Source of the DNA: Saturnia japonica
Taxonomy: Eukaryota; Arthropoda; Insecta; Lepidoptera; Saturniidae
NCBI GenBank assembly: GCA_033032175.1
Contig: CM065318.1
Span: 6,014,001 to 6,078,000, forward strand
Reading direction: 5' to 3'
Length of the DNA stretch: 64,000 bases
Below, piece after piece: positions 45,001-57,245 of the stretch. The notes under the pieces were generated by a model. It was not told where the DNA came from. It ran no database searches and saw only the letters and a program-made list of their open reading frames with translations. Positions within the stretch are counted from its first letter, which is position 1. Each line of letters starts with the position of its first letter. The position numbers were made by a program, and so were the translations under genes.

Positions 45001-45468
45001 AACTCCAATTTTAACATTTTTTTTTTAATATCCTAAAATATTAGGTTGTATTCTCACATAACCCAGAAACGTTAAAAAGCGATATTGTTTGATTAACGTA
45101 GACACCATTTTGTTTGCCTTTCAGATAAGCACATACCTAGTTTGTATTATCATTTATCACGAAATGGCTGGCTGATTCGCATGGGTGCAAGCGATGAAGT
45201 TCACTCGTTTCGTATTTAATTTTTATTTTAACAATGATTTTAATTTATTATTATTCGACAGATACAATTAAATAAATACCTAACGAAACTACTGACCAAA
45301 CTGCATGGGTGCTAGCGGTAAGGGACACTACGTTTCGTTATTTTAATAATACCCAATATGTATTAATAATTATTTATGATAATTATTTTGGGATTTATAA
45401 CTTATGTACAAGGAAGAAATAAATTGTTTTTATAAGTATTTGTATTTTATTTCCTTTATCAGTATCAC

Positions 45469-45545
45469 GATAGGCCTCGTGGTGTAATGGTAGTGAGAGC
45501 TAATCTAGAGCAGAGAGGCCGCGGATTCGATACTCGCACATGACT
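45469..45545 (+). repeat. tRNA-like SINE head, degenerate
   Basis: A box-A-like TGGTGTAATGG near 45480 and a box-B-like GGATTCGATAC near 45523 are spaced as in a tRNA, but the acceptor arms do not pair, so it is not a functional tRNA gene. Confidence 0.4.
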
Positions 45546-45575
45546 AAATTTTGAACGATGAATATTATACCTATA

Positions 45576-46170
45576 CTAGCTGTGCCTCACAGTTTCACCC
45601 GTATTAGTTTTATCCGACAAACGGCGTTGCCAACGCACCTGTGTAGTCTATCATAATAATTGTTCTTCCCACAAGTACAAATTATTTTAATTTTTAATTA
45701 TCTCCTAAACTATGTGTCCAAATAACATACTATAAAAACAAAACTTTACTTCATAAAATTGTCTTTATGATGAAATAACTTTTGTTCGTAAGGATTAATA
45801 TGCAATGTCTAAAAATAATGCTTATAAATCACTTTTTAATTATCAACAAATTTTTCTCACAAAATTTCTTATTGTGGCTCATGTATAAAAGATATGTATA
45901 TGCTATCGCTGTTTTTAATAGATTTATTAAGGATCAATATTTTTGTAGACCATTGTATTAAAGTATCATTAACGATTACGCCAGTGCACGCGGATAAAGC
46001 AGTTCGGGAGGGCCTCGACTTCTGACTTAATATTTAAGGCTAGCTGAGAGTTGTAGCCTAATATTAGATAGCCTATACTATTCCTCGTGAGTCTGGCTAT
46101 CATATACCTACATTTTTCGAATCCGACTGGTAGTTCCAGAGCTTAACGTGTTTAAACAAACAAACAAAAA
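45576..46170 (-). repeat. Dispersed repeat family D, copy 3, uninterrupted
   Basis: The plus strand begins CTAGCTGTGCCTCACAGTTTC and ends TTTAAACAAACAAACAAAAAAC, the reverse of copy 1. This ~595-bp copy lacks the 3.85-kb insertion and so defines the empty site. Confidence 0.75.
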
Positions 46171-46284
46171 ACTCATCTGCCTTATTGTATTAGTCTAGGT
46201 ACCTGTTTAGTTACCGTAATACAATAGTTTGGATTTAAATGGCCGTGTGTGAATTTGCGTACCCATATATGTATATTATTATAG

Positions 46285-46450
46285 TTCATATGGATCATCA
46301 TCATCATCATCATCATCACTTCAGCCGCAGGATGTCCACTGCTGGACATAGGCCTCCCCCATAGATCTCCAGAGCGACCGATCTTGTGCGGCCTGCACCC
46401 AACGGCTCCCAGCGACCTTTATTATGTCGTCTTTCCATCTAGTGGGATGG
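46285..46450 (-). mobile_element. RTE-type LINE 3' end with (ATG)n tail
   Basis: The minus strand encodes the C-terminus of an endonuclease/reverse transcriptase (HPTRWKDDIIKVAGSRW, then WRSMGEAYVQQWTSCG and a stop), immediately followed by a (GAT)n tract at 46288-46318. RTE elements typically end in short tandem repeats. Confidence 0.8.
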
Positions 46451-46514
46451 AATTTATTAATGGAATTAGATGGATGGATTTCATATGGATATATACTTCT
46501 ATACTAATATTATA

Positions 46515-47224
46515 CACTAGCTGACACGCGCAAATTCGTTTGCGTCATATATGAGAGAGAGAGAGAATGGGTTAGAGAGAGTGGGTCGTAGGCGCTGTAA
46601 TATTAGGTGCCGCCCGCCACCCACATTATTCTGCATAATAAAAATGCGCTCGCGTTACTTGATCATTATTTATTAGTTATTTTAAAACTGTGATATCTCC
46701 TGAGATATTCATTTACCTAAATTATTTCAAAGGGCAATTTTGTTCAAAATTAAATACTTCTGATAAATAACGTATTTATTTCGATAAGGATTAATATCAT
46801 GTTTATAAAACACCTTCGCAAATAATTCATTATATTAGAACAAATTTAATTATCATAAAAAAGGATAAATTAAGTAAACTTTAAAGGATAGTCATATGCT
46901 GTCGCGGATTTTTTTTTTAGAACGTTTTAAGAAAGACAATTCCTTTACACACTATTGTTGCGTAACTTTAACCATTCACGCAGTGGAAGCTCTCGAAAGG
47001 AATAAATTTCCTCCGTTTTGCACAAAACAACACAAAAAATCTTGTGTGCGTCAGTTACTAATCGTGTAACTCTTAAACGATTTGACCGATTGAGCTCATA
47101 TTCACGTAATATATTTGTGCTATCCAGATGATGGTATGATATAAATATATTAGGAATTGATAGGTGGCTCTGTGGTCGACCCATTAACTACCGAAAAGGG
47201 CAGACCATCTACCGGTCTTGCTAG
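46515..47224. mobile_element. Helitron-like repeat, CTAG at both ends
   Basis: The left edge reads ACACTAGCTGACACGCGC and the right edge GGTCTTGCTAG|T, which abuts the next element. The middle includes a (GA)n tract at 46553-46566 and ATTTACCTAAATTATTTCAAAGG. A second related end block, CATTAACTACCGAAAAGGGC, near 47185 recurs at 56310. Class is inferred from the ends only. Confidence 0.45.
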
Positions 47225-47228
47225 TATA

Positions 47229-47751
47229 TCTATACAATTAATAAAATTTAAGTGTCTGTTTGTAATGTCAAAATAACAGCTTTTTACTAAATGTGTATGA
47301 AAGTATATACGATACCTATATCAAAACACTCATTTTTAAAATTGTTGTCTGTCTGTCTGTTTGTTCCGGGTAATCTCCGAAACGGTTGGACCGATTTTGA
47401 CAGAACTTTCACTGATAGATAGCTGATTTTATAGGAAGTAACTTAGACTACTTTTATTTTAGACAAAGAATTAGGGTTTCGCACAAATAAAAAAATTGTC
47501 ATGGTGAATCAATTCGGGCGCTTAAATGGCTTACGCTGAGTAAACCATAACAGATATAGCAAATTAATGTACCTACTACATAATTGTTGGCATTAAAAAG
47601 AACTATCAAAAAGTCAGTGAGAGTATGTATATCTATATTCAAAGGAACACCAACAATAAGCATTTTTGTCGTTAAAACAGCCGGCAGCGGGTGAGCAAGA
47701 TTCACGCGGCCATTCTGTAGTCCACGTGAGCGAAGCCACGGGCACAGCTAG
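47229..47751 (+). mobile_element. Helitron-like repeat family H, copy 2, complete
   Basis: It starts TCTATACAATTAATAAAA and ends GCCACGGGCACAGCTAG followed by T. A 5' TC and 3' CTAG with insertion before T fit a non-autonomous Helitron, about 523 bp long. Copies 1 and 3 share its body. Confidence 0.65.
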
Positions 47752-48990
47752 TCTATTTATAAATTCGCAAGTGGCTAATTTTTTCATACCGATGTAAACC
47801 TTAAACTTTTAATTAAAATGATGGTTTATGTAATTAAATTTGTGGTAGATCATTTTTTTTTTTAATTACATAATAATATGTATTTCATATAATCCTCGCA
47901 TACCTATGAATATCATTCTCTAACTAACACAAAAAAAAAACAATCTGACTATTACGTAGTTATTTTAATTGTTAAGCATTGAAGTATCAGTTACGTAGGT
48001 TCCTTGCATCCCCCAAGTCACGGTGTAGCTGTAAAAGCAGTCAGCAAGTCTAGTTTTTAGGGTCCCTAAGTATAGTCAGAAAAAAATAATTCCTGTGCTG
48101 TGTGAGTGTTGTTAATGCAGTTATACCCGTATAATACTTATACAACCAACTACCAACTTACACGAATATCCAATAGTACAACAGATTTCAATGATCGGTG
48201 TTTAACACATTCCTTAGGAGAACAAATAAAGATTAGATGTTTGAAACGTATCACAGAAGCGAAACAATTTTGTAACTAAGCAAATGGAAATAAATCAGAT
48301 TAAAAAACATTTTAATTAGATTAATTAGCAAACTGATGATTGCATCTTTAGATAACGCAACATAAAACACTACCGAAATATTTAATTAGGAATTGTACCA
48401 GTCTTTATTTCCATGATAGTGTTGATATGAAAACGTACCTAGCTATATGTAGGTACAAGTTATTCTACTTTTATGCCTGTTATAAGTATTTAATATAGGT
48501 ACTTGTTCGATAAATGATTGATAATTTATTATTTAAGTACGTCATTGAAAAATATATATTTAGTGAAAACGTAGCCACTAGGTATATGACATCAACCATG
48601 TGTATAGCCAGGGATTTTGGCTACTAATGTTAAATACTACGATGTTTAACTAATGTTAATTATCAGTTAGCAATGATTCCACAGTCCACAGCACCAGATG
48701 CTAAGTACGGTACAGTTGAAAAACAACGGCGACCTTCGGTGACAGATTCTATCGACAGTCGTGGCCATTCGCCGTTATGCCCAACGATATTTTATAAGTA
48801 GTTACGGTATTGAATGAGCGGTAATTGCCCTCTATTCACTTTCAACATGATACCGGTTTGCGCGAGAATAAACTTTTATCCATTTATGAAAACAGAGTTT
48901 CCGCCTTACGCTGTGATTTCCTATCTGAGGGCCCTAAACAAATAGAGCCGCTGATTGCTTTTATTGCTTTACCGGGCTTGGGAACGAGCG
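47752..48990. other. No gene recognised
   Basis: No supported exon. A GC-richer patch (ACGGCGACCTTCGGTGACAG) at 48725-48790 is open on the minus strand but lacks splice signals. Confidence 0.4.
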
Positions 48991-48999
48991 CGTAAGGCA

Positions 49000-49328
49000 C
49001 GAAAGCGTGGGCAAAAAGCGCGCAAGGGTGCCTGTTAGAGCATGCATATATTCCTTCATAACTTTTCCTACCTCGGCCACAATTAGCGCCATCTACAAAC
49101 AAAAACCAAAAACTCACGTGCGACGAGTGACAGTTGGAAAAAAGACAAGACAAAAACGTGTCGCATAGCAGAGCGCATAAAACTATTGCGTCTCCGTCGC
49201 AAATTAAAAGAATAAATCAAATAATAGTTAAGCTCGGACTTGACAAACCCGGGATTCCATAGTGCTTCAACAGTGCGTGATGTGCAGTGCGTAGAAGCCA
49301 CGAAAATCAATATAAGCACGCCCGAGGT
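49000..49328 (+). promoter_or_regulatory. Candidate promoter and non-coding first exon
   Basis: GC content rises sharply here. A CACGTG E-box lies at 49115-49120, a TATA-like CATAAAA at 49176-49182, and a strong donor CGAG|GTGAGT at 49328/49329. No ATG-initiated frame precedes the donor convincingly. The next coding exon on this strand is GALE at 60798, which has an acceptor four bases before its ATG and therefore needs an upstream non-coding exon. Linking the two is inference and implies an ~11.5-kb intron. Confidence 0.4.
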
Positions 49329-52300
49329 GAGTGGCCGGCAACATACCTATCCAAATTCCTACCCCGCATGCTAGGGAGAAAACATCTAAAACAATACAGT
49401 GCCAAAGTGGCCGGACCTCGGCTTGAGCTGTTGCCGTGATTGCAAAATGAAGTCGCGATCTGACTATTTCCTATCCCTATTGTTACATGTTGATAAATAA
49501 TAACATTTGTGCCGTTTTCAAATTTCTTTTAATGAGAGAATAAAGCTTTCATTTATAAAACATCGTTGGTTATGCCCGCTTGTTGAAATGCCTCTTCATG
49601 CCTCGTTTGACTTTGCAGGACCCTTTATCAAAGAAAGGAACGAAAAAGATTGACTGGACAACCCTTCCACATTCACTACACTCCTACCAACATTCATATA
49701 TAGGGCTTTAGGGTGGGCAACTGCTTCTTTTTACTGACGTCTCTTTTTTAATTATAATTTTATTTCCAAAAAAAAAAAAAACACTATGTTCTTCATGAAG
49801 AATATAGGTATGGACACAAAAATAAAATATGTAGTAATTTACAAAAATATAATAAACAAAAGATCTATCGCAATTTTGGAATTACCGAAGATATCTTTCG
49901 AAATTTGGGTACCTTTAATACTTAGATAACAAGTTAGAAATCGATCTTAGTTTGGCAAGTTTTAAGATAAGTTACGGTATTCCGGTGTCAGTAGAATCAA
50001 TACTTACCTATGTGATGTATTATAAAATATATATGTAGGTCCTTATGAGGTCACTGTCGGCTCAAGATAAGTCTGTTTTAACACCGTTGCGAATGTTGCG
50101 ACTGATTTCAGAATCTTATAATAACTCCATAAAATTATATTTTTGAAAAATAGTCTTTGTCAGTGAATTCACAAAGCATTGCCAAAGTAAAATTACGTTT
50201 TTTATGTTACGATTATGGCAAAAAAGTTACCGCAGCTTATGAAGGCTTTTAACACATGAAGTATCCACATGCGCGTTGTGGACTCTGTAAAAACCTGTTC
50301 ACTCCTCTTTTGGATAACCTCATACTGTAAGTTCACGGTGAAATCCTAAGCAATCCACATCTGGAGCGTCCGCGGAAAAAACTACTCTGAAACCGGACTA
50401 TCCGCGACCGTTTAGGTACCTATGCTTATCAAACGTATAGTTAATGGAAATAAGTATTTCTGACCAACTTTTAGCAAATCTATGGATTTGAATAAATTTT
50501 TTCCAAGTCTAATAATACTTAAATAATAGCATTATTCATTTTTAAACGATACAATTCTTAATAGTTTGGTATTAAAGCCTGGTGAGTATTCGAAAATGCC
50601 TGTGTCTCACCACCACGGGCACGTGCTCAGGGGCCGGGCGTAGGTATTATAACATTCACATTCCTTTTTTATCCTATTATTAGGCACGTATACAAAAAGT
50701 GAATATTCGAAAGAAATTAACGTATCGTGGAGACTAAGGAAGGTGTCCAGATTCCCCCTTACATCTCTCCCGTGATTGGGATATTGATTTAAAATAAATA
50801 TAATAAAAGGAAGATTTTAAAATGCTGTTATAATAATATCGGTGTGATAAGTGGCAAGCAGGTTGCAAACTACATCGATGACGCGTTCCAAGTACGAGAC
50901 ATCGAACGACGCGACGAACAGCCACTGAGATACTGCTATTCCATATAACCAACTAGCCACTGCCAAGTGCCATGTCAGGTTCAGATGCGCGTTCGATCAG
51001 GTACAAGCTGAACGCGTCGCTCGCTCAAAACATTTTATATTTTAATTCCAAACCGATTCATAAAACTCATCGATTACGCAGTGTTGTAAAGTGCAAGTTA
51101 ATGGGAGTAAAAAATATTAACGGTGAGTGTGTTGTTCTAACGGTTGCTGTGAAAGTAAAAGGAAAATTTTCTTAGAGAACAGTTATGTTTGACGGGTAGC
51201 TGCATACCGGTAGACTGATCATCAAAACTTTCAATAAAGGATTAGTTAAATAGTATGACTGTGTACAAAAACAATCAATTAAACTATTATTAGAATTTCA
51301 TTTACTAAATTATCTTTTGGTTTTATTTATTTTTTTGCGTTTCTTTTGAGAAAATGGATGAATCACTTGCAACAACTCGGTATTGACCCTAATCGGACAT
51401 TATATTTCTTATAATATCGAGCCATTTATACGCATTTACATTTTAAATATTTAAAAAAAGTCGTTAACAAGTTAGATCTGAGTATAAATAATAATACGAT
51501 GTATAATGACGTCGGGCAAACTTCTCAAGCAATTCCAGGCGTAACTGCAGTCATGTATGAATAGACTACTTGATTCATATCAAATTTGGCGCAATATATA
51601 GATTTTCTGTGGTATTTGAACCAATATTAATCGATTTCAGAAATTAAAAGTGTAAGATGGTCACATATTTTCAATTTTAAAATATTCTTTATATTTTGAA
51701 CTCTGAAAACGCTGTCGGACATGTTATGACATTATAGGACTCTAAGCAAATTTCATGTCGGGTCTTATACGAATGAAATTCGCTTTGTAGTCTATGCTGA
51801 GACATTGACATACAAAGTTTCGAGTTTTTTACATGATGAACGTTTGCTAAATGTTAAATGTTTGTTTTCGACCCATATGACGTTACAGCAGAGATAATAT
51901 AATATAGATTACTATGGCTGACAGCGTTTTCGCCTGATAACCAAAAGTAAACTTTTAAAATAAAGTTTACTAAGACTTAAAAAATATGGTAAAAAAGAGT
52001 CAACTAGTCTATTATAGTTGACTCAAATTACGATCATTGAATCGAATTGAAGTAATTGAAGACAAAACTTAAGGCATCAAAATAAAACACTATGCGGAAG
52101 AATTGAACATTTTAATTTTACTATCCTTAATATATATTATCCAAGCTGTCAAGATTTCTATTATGCATCTTATCTATTAGTTTGTTCTAACCATAGAGTA
52201 ATAAAGACTACTCTAACACGCCTAGTTCATAATTCTATGGTTCTAACTATCAACTTGCACGAAGAGGTTTGCTTTTTACTTTGTGCTAGCAGCTAATTAA

Positions 52301-54250
52301 ATTCACCACCTGTTTTCCAAGTCGTTGAGATTTCCATTCCATTGTTGTAGCTATCAAAGTAGAGGAAGAATTTTCCATTTCATATAACTCTGTAAAATGT
52401 TTGTTTTATCTCCTTTTTTTACCCATTCGAAAGTCTATATTTATGAACAGTTAAATGGGTATAGATATATTTATTTGTAACCGAAAACCAGCATACCAAT
52501 TTTCATATATTTTTGTTATACTTTATAGCTTTATTATTTGATAACAATTTAATCCTTATGTTAAGTGACAATGTTGTTTAACACGGTAACACGCTAAGTT
52601 CAAAGTTGAATGATTTCTAACACACTTGAATACTTTTTTCTTTCTTAAAAAAATACTTAGCACGTTCGTACGTTACAAAAGGTATACGCTGTCTGAACTG
52701 TATATTTTTTTTTTGTTTGTTTTTATTTTTACTCTTTAGAGATTTCATGAAACAGTTATACATCCTGTCAAAAACCACCTCATCATTGAAAGTGATATCG
52801 TCAACATCTAATATAAATTAAATAAATCAAATGTATCTAGTAATTAAAACATTTGTATGAAACTGAAACGAGTCTATCGAATCGAAAATTCAATTAAAAT
52901 GTTAATGAATAGTAATAAGTAATAAAAAGATTCTATGACAATTTACATATCTGTAAATTTTAAGTGTTTTTAAATCCTCATCGCTTATTATGCCATCTTA
53001 CCTTTTAGAAAATTTCACTTACATGAGTTTTTTCGTTTTAGATAGATGCACTAAAAACAACCTTACATCGTATTTGAAAATTAAAAATTCAAACTTGTTT
53101 CCTCGCATCTACGATGTTTTAAAACAATACATACTATTTATGTCACATAGACCTAATTATTCTAATTCTAACACATACCAACCAAAATTTTTGCTTGGGA
53201 TTTTTTTTTATAAAGCGAAAACTGCTCAAGTTGCATGTTAAATTATATATGAAATTAAAATGTTAGGTATTTATCATCCTGCCTGGTCTCCACATTCCAA
53301 CATATAATTACGTACCTATACAATTTTATGAGTCGTTCCAACATCAACTTGTGCATCAAGCGGACATTAACTTGGTCTTGAGGGTGATTTTAAATTGACG
53401 TCAATGACCGTTTGTGTATCGTTTAATTATTTATTACGACGAATTCTTGGATGACAGTTATTTTCCAATATAATATATCTTGATTAATCACAGCGCAAAT
53501 TACTACCAAAAACAAAAAGCATAGCACAAAAACTGTAGTGATACATTTATAAGGAAATATTTCAAAATTAAGAAATAATATAATTATGTACTTACTTACC
53601 TACTTATTAATTTACTTTCAAAAATCTTTTATATAACTACCATAAATAGTACTTAATTAATGTAATTAATAAGAATAATAAAACAAATTTTATAAAACTA
53701 CAACTCTATAATAAAAATAAAACAAATATTTAATTGATAAAATATATATTTTATATATACAGAATCGTAAAAGCGTAAAGAATTCTACAGCAGGGAGAAA
53801 AATTCACACACACACGGAATGCATAATTTAAAATTTACTGTATCACCAGTGGCTGTGTCCCACCGCTGCACCGCACCGGTCCCACGGTATTCATTATTGG
53901 GGTATTTGAACTTGGTAAGGCATGCGGCAAGCAGGATATTGCAAAAACGAAAACAACTGCAACGGGATGAGGGTACTTACGCGTCCGGTTGAAGGACTTT
54001 GAACCTGCTAAGTCATAGTGATAGTTAGTTAATATCGTCTACTTACTGCTAACGTTTAGTTCCTGTGTTGAGTAAATAATTTTCATCTAATCTTGGAATA
54101 TATCCTACATTCTATATTATTACTATAAAGCAGTAATGTTTGTGAGTTTGGGTATAAGAGGTAGTAACCGGAACTGATATGATTCTAAAAATTCTGTCAC
54201 TTATTTTAGATAATTTACATTTAATGTTGGGGCTCATTGTTGTAGGTTAT
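49329..54250. other. Long stretch without recognised coding sequence
   Basis: A CpG-richer patch at 50870-51010 includes a short frame with a donor-like CAG|GTACAAG at 50999; it might be an alternative first exon. Otherwise it is AT-rich with occasional short inverted repeats (for example GAGTCAAC...GTTGACTC at 51997-52025). Confidence 0.4.
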
Positions 54251-54535
54251 ATTTAATTTATCCGAAATTTCTTTTACTTCCCCCTGAAACAGATTAACAG
54301 TTGCTTCGTGTTTCAACAACAAAAAACGTTTCTTATTAATGGTTAAGATGAATCTGAAAATGTGAAATCTGAAACTAATCGAAGTAAAGAAGAAAAATAA
54401 AAAGTGAAATGTTAGTTAACATTTTCAGATTCATCTTAACAATTAATTGACCGCAAACGATTTTTGTTGAAAGACGAAACAACTGTTAATCTGTTTCAGG
54501 CGGAAGTAGCAAAGAAATTTTGGATAAATTAATTA
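54251..54535. repeat. Long inverted repeat (hairpin), arms ~115 bp, loop ~50 bp
   Basis: The left arm (54251-54366) and right arm (54415-54535) are near-complementary. Shared blocks include TGAAACAGATTAACAGTTG, TTTCAACAA and GTTAAGATGAATCTGAAAATG. It has no coding sequence. It may be a foldback MITE, or could yield a hairpin RNA if transcribed. Confidence 0.75.
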
Positions 54536-56000
54536 AGATGGATTTCCTTTAAAGTAACACCTACGTCAATCAAATAGTTTAAGTTTGTTTAATGGTTATT
54601 AAATTGTATATTGCAATTAACGCTTACGAAGTCGCAGGTTTTTGCTAGTAATTGATAATGCAATTTTTCTGACGACTTTATATAATTTATCCTTTTTTAT
54701 GTTACGGCAACGGGCACTGTAGGAGGCTGCACTTCACTTAAGCATATTGTTTTACACCCTAAAATTTGGTGTCGACCATAAAGAAATAAGGGAATTAATT
54801 TGTAATGGAAAAGACACCGTTTGCTCTAATTATATCGCAAAAAATGAAATTAAAGAATAATACAATTACAACAGTTTTAAGGCGATTTTTCACCAACTGC
54901 GTCGTCTATGTGGATACCTATGTAGGTACTATCTTGATTAGTATCTGTCTAATAGCTGAATTCGCAAGTATGTGATGTAATTTAACAATCATTTGCGCTC
55001 AACAAAGATGAGCGCAGTATGATTATTTTAAAATGTAATAGTACTTACCTGAGCAATTCGAATGAAGTCATGCGCGGTCAACAGAGGTTCAAGGAAATAA
55101 TCAAGGAAAAAAATAATTTTATTAGCTCGTGCTTATAACGTAATTTAACCATAAAGAATTTCCGATATCATCAATTTAATACTAAGGATTTTACACATCA
55201 CGGCGCGCAAACATGTTAGTAAAATATTGAATCATAACTTAATGTTAGGAGAATACAATTTAAAACGCGTTAAAATGAAAAATAAATCTTATAGAGTAAA
55301 TTAATATTGTAAATACTATTCTAAAAATTATTTCACAGAGCTCTAGCTACATTATCATCAGACATTCTGGGTAGTTTAGATATAATATTACCTATATCTT
55401 ACAAGACATTTTTCACAATGTCGTCTGAATTTCCGACATATTCGTAATAAAGTAATTATACCAAAAACTGGGACCTCTTTGGCGACTCCCTTGTAAAAGA
55501 TATTAATCTGGACTATATCAAGTGCATAAATTAAGCCTGGTCTGTTTTGCGTTGTTGCGCATTGATTGCCTTTTTAGGTAATGATAATATTTCTTTAAAA
55601 GCTTGTGTTTTACTACAATTTAACCTGATAATAAAACAAATTGAATTTGGCTATTACACTAAATATGTTTGGCGATAGATATTCAACCTGATTATGTGCA
55701 AAATATCATATTAGGTAGTTATGATTTCGTTTGCAGAAAACGCGAATCTTATTTTAAGATTTGAACCCAGACTTTTAACGCAGAGCGTGCTATCATTTAA
55801 CCGTTATTGTGTGCACAGAATTTTACAATCTGTGATATATTATTATATATATTATATTACTATATAATAAATCAAGGAGTGTTTTAATTAATCATGGCTT
55901 ATTTAGATACATATTATATTCATAGTTGTTTGAAGGTCAACACGTTAAGGATGTCTTAAATATTTTTAAAGCAAATGTTGGAATTCAGTAAAATAAATAT
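54536..56000. other. No gene recognised
   Basis: AT-rich, with an (AT)-palindromic tract at 55835-55870. Confidence 0.4.
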
Positions 56001-56009
56001 TATTCTAAT

Positions 56010-56355
56010 TAATCTATTTAAACAAAAATTTAATGCTGTTCGTTGGTAAACCCATCACTCGAGAACAGCTGCACCGATTTGGCTAATTCTTCTTAATAAA
56101 TGTTAGTAGTAATAGCTCGAATAATGTTTCTAGTGAAAGAAATTTTGAAAACACCCGGAAAATGGAAAGTTTTTGGAAAACTCAAATTGCTTTTTAAAAT
56201 GTATTTTTTATAAACGATTCAGATGATGGTTAAGCGTAATTTTTTTTATTCGTTACGGTCTTTTAAGAGTTTTCATCTATAAAGTTTTCGGTATAGGTAG
56301 TGGTTGAGTCATTAACTATCGGAAAGGGTATAACTACGTCTGCCGAGCTAGGTAT
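56010..56355 (+). mobile_element. Helitron-like repeat
   Basis: It opens with AATGCTGTTCGTTGGTAAACCC and CTCGAGAACAGCTGCACCG, a 5' end I know from lepidopteran Helitron-like repeats. The reverse of that end also occurs at 63195-63275 (GGTCCAGCCGTTATCGAGTG). It ends near CTATCGGAAAGGG and GCCGAGCTAGG. Confidence 0.5.
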
Positions 56356-56951
56356 TTATCAATAATATACCTAAATACAACAATTAATACGTAATTTCAT
56401 CACTCTTTCAATCAAACACAATCTTTTTTTCTCTTTATTTTTATTTGGGGTTTTGTCAATAACTGACTATGTCACTCCATTGAATATCACAAAAGAATTA
56501 AAAATACAGTTAAAACAATATAAACACACTCTCTAAACTAAGTACCTACTAGTATATTCAAGTTCAACGGTTTCTAATGCCTGTCATAACCAGTTTGTAA
56601 AGAATCCTTGCTTCCTCAGATGTCGGAAAAGCAAGGATGTTATTACATAACCCAATACATCGTAATGAATTATTAATTTTATCTTGTAGTAGGTAAACTA
56701 ATCTATCGGGTTGGTTTCACACACATTCTACCATTATCTGATAAACATCTTCTATATGTACTATTATAACACAATTCATAGTTTGGAGACGACTTAACTT
56801 TTAATAAACAAAACTATTCAATAGATTGCGTCCTGAACCGGAGTCGTAAAGCAGTAACTAATTCAGGTCAACAAATTTTGAAATAATCACAATCATTAAT
56901 GCAATAAACTACAGTTGAAAATGGATTTTTTTTTAATTATATCTTAGTGTT

Positions 56952-57240
56952 ATCTACCTTGTACGGTAACCGCGTCAATCGACGCGATCATGTCAAATCC
57001 CTGCAATGAGCCTGAGCTGTCGGTGAAGGAAAACATCATGATGAAATCATAGCATGTTGGTAGGACTTTTCTAATACCTGCCTGGCTAGCTATTACCCTC
57101 AAGTTGAAAATCTATCGCCAAGCACGTATTTATATGTGTGTTCCAGTAAGTGCACTTAATAGCCAGTCCTCCCAGGCTTCAATTAGGCTTAACGTGTTTA
57201 TCATCTTGGGCCACATCGTCATTTTACATTGTGGCCAATT
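56952..57240 (+). repeat. SINE-like repeat family B, copy 2
   Basis: It matches copy 1 along CAAATCCCTGCAATGAGC, GTCGGTGAAGGAAAACATC, AATCATAGCATGTTGG and TACCCTCAAGTTGAAAATCTA. Confidence 0.75.
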
Positions 57241-57245
57241 GCTTA

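Noticed and set aside
45469..45545. Possible functional tRNA gene
   Set aside because: A and B boxes are present but the acceptor stem does not pair, and there is no clear anticodon arm.
46285..46320. (ATC)n tract as a stand-alone microsatellite
   Set aside because: It directly follows the stop codon of an RTE-type ORF fragment, so it is that LINE's tail.
50972..51175. 67-codon frame starting MSGSDARSIRYKLN
   Set aside because: It could be a small exon ending at a CAG|GTACAAG donor, but there is no homology or in-phase partner, so it is left as part of a possible promoter region.
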